Shown here: positions 16,811 to 24,062 of the stretch, piece by piece
Numbering within the stretch: position 1 is the first letter of the stretch
Layout: every line of letters begins with the position of its first letter
NCBI GenBank assembly: GCA_041494445.1
Contig: JBGQAU010000003.1
Location: 1 to 64,000 of the forward strand
DNA from: JAIQFR01 sp041494445
GTDB lineage: Bacteria > Acidobacteriota > Polarisedimenticolia > Polarisedimenticolales > JAIQFR01
DNA: 64,000 bases
Direction: 5' to 3'
Position numbers and translations under genes: made by a program
Notes under the pieces: model-generated
Told to the model about the DNA's origin: nothing
The model's input: only the letters and a program-made list of their open reading frames with translations
Database searches by the model: none

Positions 16811-17636
16811 CGGCCGGCGTGGACCCGCGGTGTTCTCTCTCGAGAACGCGGGCTTCGCCTACGAGCCGGGGAGGGATGCGCTTCGCGCGGTGTCCCTCAC
16901 CGTGGACCGGGGCGACCGGGTGGCGATCCTCGGCGCGAACGGGGCGGGGAAATCCACGCTCCTTAGGGTCCTGGCCGGGCTCCTCCATCCGAATCCCGGG
17001 ACGCTGCGGGCGTTCGGCGAGGAGATCAGCGAGCCCTCGCTCAAGGACCGTGAAACCGCGCACCGCTTTCGCCGCCGCGTCGGCCTCGTGTTCCAGAACG
17101 CCGACTCGCAGCTCTTCTCGCCGACGGTCCGCGACGAGATCGCCTTCGGCCCGCTCCAGCTGGACCTGCCGCCCGACCAGATCGAGCGGAGGATCGCGGA
17201 CCTCGCGGGGATGCTGGACCTGGTGGACCTCCTCGACCGGCCGCCCTACCGGCTTTCGGGCGGCGAGAAGAGGAAGGTCGCGCTCGCCTCGGTCCTGGTC
17301 GTGAACCCGGACGCGATCCTGCTGGACGAGCCCACCCAAGGGCTCGACCCGCGAACGCGCGGCTGGCTCCTCCACTTCCTCGCGGACCTGCACCACGCGG
17401 GGAAAACCCTCGTGACCGCCACCAACGACCTCGAGCTCGTCCCCGACCTGGCGGACCGCGCCCTCGTCCTGAACGAGTCCCACGGGATCGAGGCCGAGGG
17501 GCCGGTCCGCGAGATCCTCGCCGACGCGCGCCTGCTCCAGTCCGTGAACGTGATCCACGAGCACGCCCACCACCACGGCGAGCGGCTCCACGCCCACCCG
17601 CACTTCCACGGCACCGACCACGATCACGATCACTGA
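16803..17636 (+). CDS. cbiO: CbiO-type ATPase of the nickel/cobalt ECF transporter with His-rich tail
   Basis: A 277-residue ABC ATPase that powers the adjacent transporter. Walker A is GANGAGKST (44-52), the Q-loop lies in FQNADSQLFSPTVRDEIAFG, the signature is RLSGGEKRKVALA, and Walker B is DAILLDEPTQGLD. The last 26 residues contain 12 His (HAHHHGERLHAHPHFHG and on), a probable metal-binding tail more common in nickel-related proteins. The start is TTG 16803, overlapping the permease stop; a GTG at codon 10 is an alternative. It converges with the DUF4824 gene 16 bp downstream. Confidence 0.9.
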   Translation: MASGRRGPAVFSLENAGFAYEPGRDALRAVSLTVDRGDRVAILGANGAGKSTLLRVLAGLLHPNPGTLRAFGEEISEPSLKDRETAHRFRRRVGLVFQNADSQLFSPTVRDEIAFGPLQLDLPPDQIERRIADLAGMLDLVDLLDRPPYRLSGGEKRKVALASVLVVNPDAILLDEPTQGLDPRTRGWLLHFLADLHHAGKTLVTATNDLELVPDLADRALVLNESHGIEAEGPVREILADARLLQSVNVIHEHAHHHGERLHAHPHFHGTDHDHDH

Positions 17637-17652
17637 AGCGGCTGCGGCGCGG

Positions 17653-18534
17653 CTACATCGGCTCGACGCCGACGATCCAGGGCTCGAGGCGGCGTCCCCA
17701 GCGGACGCGGACCTTGTAGCGGGGCGGGCCGGATCTCTCCTCCATCCCCGGCTGACCCGGCGTGGCGACGGTCAAGGAAGCCCCGGCTTGCCGCGCTCGG
17801 CGGTCGCTCGCTACGAGCGAGTCGAGGAGCGCGGTCTTCCCGTGTGGAACGTGAACGGCATCGACCAGGAGCATGCGCACGTGGCCGCGCAAGGTCGCCG
17901 GCTTGGCGATCTTCTTGTCCGCGTCGAGCTCGATGAGCGGCGCGACGATCCCCCGTGCCAGGATGTACCGGGAGCGGTCGGTGTACCGGCGGCGCAGGTC
18001 GGCGAGATCGAGCCCGGCGTCGACGACGAAGAGCCGCGTCGCCGAGGTCCGCTCACGCTCGAGCGGCCCCCGGATCTCGCCCAACCTCCTGTCGCGGGTG
18101 GGCGCATCCGTCGACTCGTGGATTTTTCGCTCGGCCCCCTCCGACTGCTGCTCCCACGCGACGATCCACTTTCGCCAGGCCTCGCCCTCGTATTCGAGGA
18201 CCAGGACGACCTCCCGAGGGAGCATGCGCTCGTAGTGCTCCAGCGCTGACGGTGCCTCGACCGGGTAGCTGCAGTCGAAACCGAGACTCTCGAGCTTCGC
18301 TCGATCGAGCCACATCGTGTCCGGGGAAGCGGGGTAGCGCGGCCCGCGCCAGTTGATATGGAGAGCGAGGCCGTTGCTCTCCTCCTCGATCCATCCCGGG
18401 AGAGAAAGTTCCCGCTCGGTGAGCACGACGTCCGCGTCCGGCTCCCCGGCGCGGTTTCGCGCGACACCCAGGAGCGTGATCGCGGCGGCGACCAGCACCC
18501 AGGCGATCGCGAGGATCGGCCCCCACCGTCTCAT
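17653..18534 (-). CDS. DUF4824-family membrane-anchored protein
   Basis: A 293-residue protein with one N-terminal membrane segment (ILAIAWVLVAAAITLLGV) and a large extracytoplasmic part. Features such as VLTERELSLPG, NWRGPRYPASPDTMWLDRAKLESLGFDC and a C-terminal RYKVRVRWGRRLEPWIVGVE fit the DUF4824 family. Its ATG overlaps the TGA of the upstream DUF2157 gene by 4 nt (TCAT on the plus strand at 18531-18534), so the two are translationally coupled. This pairing of a DUF2157 membrane protein and a DUF4824 protein suggests they act together; the function is unknown. Confidence 0.7.
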   Translation of the reverse strand: MRRWGPILAIAWVLVAAAITLLGVARNRAGEPDADVVLTERELSLPGWIEEESNGLALHINWRGPRYPASPDTMWLDRAKLESLGFDCSYPVEAPSALEHYERMLPREVVLVLEYEGEAWRKWIVAWEQQSEGAERKIHESTDAPTRDRRLGEIRGPLERERTSATRLFVVDAGLDLADLRRRYTDRSRYILARGIVAPLIELDADKKIAKPATLRGHVRMLLVDAVHVPHGKTALLDSLVASDRRARQAGASLTVATPGQPGMEERSGPPRYKVRVRWGRRLEPWIVGVEPM

Positions 18535-19616
18535 GCCGCGACCTTCCTCATCGCGCCCTGCAGCCGGCGCAGCAGCAGGAGGATCCCCACCGCCACCGCC
18601 CCGAGGATCAGGAAGAACAGCCACTTCGGCATCCAGTCCCACCACCACTCGAAGAACTTCACGTAGAGGAGCACGACGAGGAACGCCGTTCCGAGGACCG
18701 TCGTCTCGGTCCACCGGCTGCGCACCCCGACCCAGACCGCCACCGCGCCCACCGCGAAGCCGACGAGTTGATAGAAGATCTCGACGGCGCCCGAGGGGAG
18801 ATCGATCCAGCTCAAGTGTCCCACGCTCGCCAGGATCAGAAGCGGAATGAAGATCGCGAGCAGCCCGGTCGTCCGGTACAGCTCGGGGAACGAGGGCAGT
18901 GAGCGGTGACGAGCCGTCGCGGGGATCGCCAGCAGGAGCGCCCCGGGAAGGAACAGGCTCTCCGGCCTCTCCAGGAAGTTGCCCCAGTAGCCGCCGCCCC
19001 AGCCTCCGAGGCGCCCCGATACGAACACGGTGACGGCAATGATGGCCACGAGAAGCAGAAGCCGCATGCCGCACGTGTACGCGAGGACGCCGGCGAAGAG
19101 CCCCCAGGCGAGGAACGCGTCGGGTGATGGGCCCATGTTGAAGAGGTCGCCGAGCATGAGCAGGGTCAGCCCGAAGCTCGCGATGGCCACGAGTCCGACG
19201 ATCCCGGAGAAGTAGAGCGTCTTCTCCCGGCGCGCGGCGAACTCCATCCCGACGACCGAGAGGACCGGCGCGGATACCAGCAGCGCGACCTGCGCCCAGG
19301 TCGGGATCGCCCCCCAGAACCGGTAGAAGAAGAAGAACACCGCGAAGGACAGCGCGACGGCGCCCAGGAACGAGGCGATGCGCATCCCGAGGGACAGCTG
19401 TTTCTCCGCTTCGGAGCGGTCCACGTCGAACCGCCCGGCCAGGCTCTCCAGCACCTCGTCGTGGTGGTGCCGTATCCGCGCGCCGACCTCCTCCGGGAGG
19501 ACGGCGACCCCGCCCGTCTCCAGCTCCCGAAGCTCGTCGCGGAACGCGCGGATCCGGTCCGCGCGCTTCTGCGCCTCCTCGCGGGTCATGGGGGAATCGG
19601 GCCGCTCCACGGTCAA
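18531..19616 (-). CDS. DUF2157-family polytopic membrane protein
   Basis: A 361-residue protein with a cytosolic, helical N-terminal region of ~80 residues and then about ten hydrophobic segments (for example MRIASFLGAVALSFAVFFFF and WLFFLILGAVAVGILLLL). The pattern matches DUF2157 proteins. The start is TTG 19616, 9 nt after AGGAGG; the ATG at 19589 has no ribosome binding site. It is the first gene of a two-gene unit with the DUF4824 protein. Function unknown. Confidence 0.7.
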   Translation of the reverse strand: MTVERPDSPMTREEAQKRADRIRAFRDELRELETGGVAVLPEEVGARIRHHHDEVLESLAGRFDVDRSEAEKQLSLGMRIASFLGAVALSFAVFFFFYRFWGAIPTWAQVALLVSAPVLSVVGMEFAARREKTLYFSGIVGLVAIASFGLTLLMLGDLFNMGPSPDAFLAWGLFAGVLAYTCGMRLLLLVAIIAVTVFVSGRLGGWGGGYWGNFLERPESLFLPGALLLAIPATARHRSLPSFPELYRTTGLLAIFIPLLILASVGHLSWIDLPSGAVEIFYQLVGFAVGAVAVWVGVRSRWTETTVLGTAFLVVLLYVKFFEWWWDWMPKWLFFLILGAVAVGILLLLRRLQGAMRKVAA

Positions 19617-19716
19617 CGCGGGCTTCCTCCTGCTGCGCTTGCGCCGAGTCTTTCAGCGGACCTCCCCGAAGTCAAGCGCCCTTGATAGAATCCTCCTTCA
19701 CCCACGGGGAGATCCC

Positions 19717-21399
19717 ATGAAGCTCATCGAGTGCGTGCCCAACTTCAGCGAGGGCAGGAACCGGGCGGTCGTCGACGCGATCACCGCCGAGATCTCGGGG
19801 ACCGAGGGGGCGGTGCTCCTCGACGTGGACCCCGGCGCGGCGACGAACCGGACCGTGGTCACGTTCATCGGCCCGCCCGAGGCGGTGGAGGAGGCGGCCT
19901 TCCGCGCGATCCGGCGCGCCGCGCAGCTCATCGACATGTCGAAGCACTCGGGGGAGCACCCCCGCATGGGAGCGACCGACGTCTGCCCGTTCGTGCCCGT
20001 CCAGGGCGCGACCATGGAGGATTGCGTCGAGATCGCGCGCAAGCTCGGGAAGCGCGTCGGGGAGGATCTCGGGATCCCGGCGTACCTCTACGAGGCGGCC
20101 GCGAGCCGGCCCGGCCGTAGGTCGCTGGCCGACATCCGCAAGGGGGAGTACGAGGCGCTCCCGGAGAAGATGAAGGACCCGTCCTTCGCGCCGGACTTCG
20201 GCCCCGCCGTCTTCAACGAGCGGAGCGGCGCCACCGTGATCGGCGCCCGCGAGTTCCTGATCGCGTACAACTTCAACCTGAACACGCGGGACAAGAAGCT
20301 CGCCCACGCCGTCGCCCAGGAGCTCAGGGAGGCCGGCAAGCCCAAGCGCGGCCCGGACGGGAAGATCGTCAAGGACGCCGAGGGCAGGACGGTCAACGCC
20401 CCCGGGCGGTTCAAGGAGTGCCGCGCGGTCGGCTGGTACATCGAGGAGTACGGCCGCGCGCAGATCTCCATCAACTTCACGAACTACAAGGTCACGTCCA
20501 TCCACGAGGTGTTCGACGCCGCCCGCGCGGAAGCCGCGAAGCGCGGCCTCCGCGTGACCGGGAGCGAGCTGGTGGGACTGATCCCGCTCGACGCGCTCCT
20601 CGCGGCGGGGGATTACTACCTCGCGAAGCAAGGGAAGACCACGGGCGTGCCGGAGAGGGAGCGCGTGCACGCGGCGATCCTCTCCCTCGGCCTCGCCGAG
20701 CTGGCTCCGTTCGACGCCCAGCAGAAGATCATCGAGTACCGGTACCGCGGCGCGCCGAGGGGCTTGAAGGCGATGCGCCTGACGGAGTTCGCCGACGAGC
20801 TGTCGAGCGACTCCACCGCCCCGGGAGGCGGCAGCGTCGCCGCGCTCGCCGGCTCCCTCTCGGCGGCGCTCTCGAGCATGGTGGCGGCGCTCACCTGGTC
20901 GAAGGCGGGGATGGAATCCGTGCGGCCATCCATGAAGGAGATCGGCGTCGAGGGGCAGCGGCTCAAGGACTGGTTCCTCGAGGCGGTGGACCGCGACACC
21001 GACGCGTTCAACGCGGTCCTCGCCGCGATGCGCCTCCCGAAAAAGACCGAGGAAGAGGCCGCGGAGCGCCTCGCCGCAATCGAGAAGGCGAACCAGGGCG
21101 CGGCCCGCGTTCCGCTCGAGGTCGTCGAGCGATCCGTGCGCGCCCTCGAGATGGCCGTTGCGGTCGCGCGGGACGGGAACCCGAACTCGGTGTCCGACGC
21201 CGGGGTCGCCGGCGCGTGCGCCCTCGCCGCCGCGGAGGGGGCATCCCTCAACGTGCGCATCAACGTGCCGAACCTGACGGATGCGGAGGTCGCCGGCGAG
21301 CTGCTCAAGGAGCAGGAGCGCCTCCTCGGCCGCGCCCGCGAGCTGGCCGCGGAGGTCCGCGATACGGTGGACCGCGTGCTGGCGCGCTCGGCGAAGTGA
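19717..21399 (+). CDS. ftcD: Bifunctional glutamate formimidoyltransferase / formimidotetrahydrofolate cyclodeaminase
   Basis: A 560-residue enzyme of histidine breakdown and one-carbon metabolism. The N-terminal part (MKLIECVPNFSEGRN, TNRTVVTFIGPPEAV, SKHSGEHPRMGATDVCPFVP) transfers the formimino group from formiminoglutamate to tetrahydrofolate. The C-terminal ~210 residues (FADELSSDSTAPGGGSVAAL, VSDAGVAGACALAAAEGAS) are the cyclodeaminase that releases ammonia. Both are fused as in animals and some bacteria. ATG 19717 is preceded by GGGGAG. No hut genes flank it, but it lies beside a glutamate/ammonium cluster, and both products feed that pool. Confidence 0.93.
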   Translation: MKLIECVPNFSEGRNRAVVDAITAEISGTEGAVLLDVDPGAATNRTVVTFIGPPEAVEEAAFRAIRRAAQLIDMSKHSGEHPRMGATDVCPFVPVQGATMEDCVEIARKLGKRVGEDLGIPAYLYEAAASRPGRRSLADIRKGEYEALPEKMKDPSFAPDFGPAVFNERSGATVIGAREFLIAYNFNLNTRDKKLAHAVAQELREAGKPKRGPDGKIVKDAEGRTVNAPGRFKECRAVGWYIEEYGRAQISINFTNYKVTSIHEVFDAARAEAAKRGLRVTGSELVGLIPLDALLAAGDYYLAKQGKTTGVPERERVHAAILSLGLAELAPFDAQQKIIEYRYRGAPRGLKAMRLTEFADELSSDSTAPGGGSVAALAGSLSAALSSMVAALTWSKAGMESVRPSMKEIGVEGQRLKDWFLEAVDRDTDAFNAVLAAMRLPKKTEEEAAERLAAIEKANQGAARVPLEVVERSVRALEMAVAVARDGNPNSVSDAGVAGACALAAAEGASLNVRINVPNLTDAEVAGELLKEQERLLGRARELAAEVRDTVDRVLARSAK

Positions 21400-21452
21400 G
21401 CCGCCGGGCGGAAGCCCCGGTCTCGTGCCGAGGACGCCGTGCGCGTGGCCGC

Positions 21453-24062
21453 CTACGCCGGCAGCGACGACCAGTCGAGCTTGCCGGTCGCGACACTCGC
21501 GACGATCTTCCGGAAGACCTCCTTCGGCCACTTGAGGACGCCGTCCACGACCAGGAGGTCGTGCCGGATCGAGATCCCGAAGAGGTCCTCGTTGAGCCTG
21601 AGGTACGGCAGGACCACGTTCCAGTCCGCCTGCTTGAACGGCACGAAGCTCGCGCCGTTCAGCTGGTCCTCGGTCACGGTGTGGTACGGGTCGTTGAGGT
21701 AGCAGGCGCCGCCGGACGCCAGCGAGAACAGGTTGTTCCCCGGGTACTTGGTCTCGAGCCCGATCACCTCGCCGCCGCCGTCGTAGGCGAGGCCGTTGAT
21801 CACCACGAACCCGCCGCCGAGCTGGTCGCCCGCCATGAAGCTCTCGGCGCAGTAGTCGAGGCAGGTGCCGTTCAGGATCGCGCGGATCCTGCCGACCGCG
21901 TTGATCAGGGGCCGCCCCGCAGCGGAGCCCATCACGAACGCCTCGCCGCCCTTCGCCCCGTAGAGGAACGTCTGCCCGACGCTGCCGAAGACCACGATCC
22001 GTCCGGCCTTGAGGATCTGGCCCACCTGGTCCTGGGCGTCGCCGTGGACGACCAGCGTCGCGCCGTCCATCCCCGAGCCGAGGTAGTCGCCGCTCGAGCC
22101 GTAGACGTCGATCCGCACGTCCGACGTGTCGGGCCCCAGCCCGCAGCCGAGGAAGCGGTCTCCCCGAGCGCCGTAGACCACGAAGCGGCGCCACCCGGCC
22201 GCGTGCGCGGCGACGAGAGCGCGCGACGTGGACCCCGGCCCCTCGGGGTCGAACCCTCGCGCGTCCACGACCAGGCACGCGTCGGCGGCGGGGCCGGGCG
22301 GGGCCTCCGCCGATTCACGCGTGAGCCGGACCGCTCCCCGGCCGTCGGCCTCCGCGGGGCCGGGGAGCGCGTCGAGCTGCTCGCGGATCGCCCGGTCCGC
22401 CGCGGCGAGGATGAACGCGCGCCGCTGCCCTCGCGCCGGCCACCGGCGGTCGCGCAGGAACGTCAGCGCATCGAACGTCGCGCGCCAGCCCGCGCGACCT
22501 CCCTCGCTCCCCGCCTTCGCCGCCCCTTCCGCGAACGCTCCGAAGTCGCCGCGCCGGAGATCTTCCATCAGCGGCTGCGCGATGCGCCCTGCCGCGCCGC
22601 CCGAAGCGAGCGCGGTCCCGAACGGGACGCCGGGTAGCTCGCCGCTCCCCTCCGGCCCCCACTCGTCCCCTTCCGCCGCGGGCGCCGCGGCGGGCCGGCC
22701 GGGGCGGACGAGAACGTGCGGCGCGCGCTCCCGCGCTCCCGTCGTTCCGGCGGTCACCTCGCTCCCGAACTTGTCCCGCACGTCGAGGACGGCGCCGCCC
22801 CCGTTCCGCCTCACCGTGAAGGCGAACGCGCCGCCATCGGTGCAGCTTCCCCCGCGGGCGTTCCAGTACCGGTCCGCCACCGGCGGGACGCGCGGGTCCT
22901 CGGCGGCGAGCCCCTCGAAGAAGGCGTCGATCGCCTGCTTCTCCGAGGCGATCGCACCGTAGCTCTCGTCGCCGACCTGCATCGAGAACACTTGCGGCCG
23001 CAGCATCGAGACGTCCGTGATCCCGATGAGCTGCGGCGCGAGGGTCTTGGGCTCGGCGCGGGCCACGATGAAGAACCAGGGGCCGTCGGGGGAGCCGTGG
23101 AGGTGCGACGCCTGGATCGCCCGGTAGATCCGCTGGCGCCGCTTGCTCAGCCGCTCGAAGTCTCCCTCGGGCGTCGGTGCTAACGCCTCGATCACGTATT
23201 CGAGCGGGTAGCCCAGGACCCGGGTGTACAGGTCGAAGAGGAGGACCGAAACCTCGGTGTCCGTGACGAACAGCGGAACGATGCCGCGCTGGCGGAGGTA
23301 CTCGGTCACCGCGTGGTAGTTCGCGAAGTCGCCGTTGTGGACCAGCGCCTCGTGGAGCCCCGCGAACGGGTGGGCGCCGCCCGGGTGCCAGACGCGGCCG
23401 CGCGTGGGATAGCGCTGGTGCCCGATCCAGAGATGGGCGAGGCGATCCTCGAGCCGGTAGAACCGCGCGATCTCCTCGGCGTACCCCACCCCCTTCAGGA
23501 TCATCAGGTCGCGGCCGTGGGAGAGGACGAACGCTCCGGGACGCTCGCGGACGTAGTAGGTCCGGTTGAGCCGGAAGCTGTTCTGATAGACGATCTCGTC
23601 TTCGGCCGCCCCGCGGTCCTCGATCCCGGTCTCGGCGCGGAAGGCGTCCAGGACGTCCTCCCGCACCCGGGCGAAGTAGCGCCAGACCGCGGGAGGCCGG
23701 ATCGAGAGACCGGCCTCGCGGTGGTCGTCGAGGCTCTCCTGCCGCTCGACGTGGGCGACGTCGAAGCGGGAGAAGATGAATTCCCTCTCGATCTCCTCCC
23801 GGAGCCCTTCCTCGAGGTACGCCACGTGGATCGCGTAGTGCTCGCGGAGGTCGCCGAAGAGGCCGACGGCGGCGACGCCACCTCCCTTCGCGTTTCCCCG
23901 GTTCCTCATCTGACAGCAGGGACGGATGATGAACCGGCCCGGGAGCTGTGCCGTGCCGACGATCCCGATGACGCCGCATCCCCCCTCGAGGGTCCGGCGC
24001 TCCTGCGGCATCCCGGAGACCAGGCGCATGCGGGAGCGGAGGATCGCGCGGGCGTCGCTCAC
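21453..24062 (-). CDS. Glutamate synthase: class II glutamine amidotransferase plus GXGXG domain
   Basis: An 869-residue protein that should release ammonia from glutamine for glutamate synthesis. The amidotransferase nucleophile is C29 in EGGCGVIG, implying removal of a ~28-residue propeptide, and WIGHQRYPTRGRVWHPGGAH and ALVHNGDFANYHAV are class II motifs. The last ~250 residues form the GXGXG beta-helix (YGSSGDYLGSGMDGATLVVH, GQTFLYGAKGGEAFVMGSAA) normally at the C-terminus of GltB. The FMN barrel is absent here and is encoded by the upstream gene. GTG 24062 overlaps that gene's stop, so translation is coupled. Confidence 0.9.
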   Translation of the reverse strand: MSDARAILRSRMRLVSGMPQERRTLEGGCGVIGIVGTAQLPGRFIIRPCCQMRNRGNAKGGGVAAVGLFGDLREHYAIHVAYLEEGLREEIEREFIFSRFDVAHVERQESLDDHREAGLSIRPPAVWRYFARVREDVLDAFRAETGIEDRGAAEDEIVYQNSFRLNRTYYVRERPGAFVLSHGRDLMILKGVGYAEEIARFYRLEDRLAHLWIGHQRYPTRGRVWHPGGAHPFAGLHEALVHNGDFANYHAVTEYLRQRGIVPLFVTDTEVSVLLFDLYTRVLGYPLEYVIEALAPTPEGDFERLSKRRQRIYRAIQASHLHGSPDGPWFFIVARAEPKTLAPQLIGITDVSMLRPQVFSMQVGDESYGAIASEKQAIDAFFEGLAAEDPRVPPVADRYWNARGGSCTDGGAFAFTVRRNGGGAVLDVRDKFGSEVTAGTTGARERAPHVLVRPGRPAAAPAAEGDEWGPEGSGELPGVPFGTALASGGAAGRIAQPLMEDLRRGDFGAFAEGAAKAGSEGGRAGWRATFDALTFLRDRRWPARGQRRAFILAAADRAIREQLDALPGPAEADGRGAVRLTRESAEAPPGPAADACLVVDARGFDPEGPGSTSRALVAAHAAGWRRFVVYGARGDRFLGCGLGPDTSDVRIDVYGSSGDYLGSGMDGATLVVHGDAQDQVGQILKAGRIVVFGSVGQTFLYGAKGGEAFVMGSAAGRPLINAVGRIRAILNGTCLDYCAESFMAGDQLGGGFVVINGLAYDGGGEVIGLETKYPGNNLFSLASGGACYLNDPYHTVTEDQLNGASFVPFKQADWNVVLPYLRLNEDLFGISIRHDLLVVDGVLKWPKEVFRKIVASVATGKLDWSSLPA

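Noticed and set aside
14830..17304. 824-codon open frame overlapping the ECF transporter genes in another frame
   Set aside because: Arg/Gly/Pro-rich translation without domains, while the alternative frame encodes clear CbiM, CbiQ and CbiO motifs.
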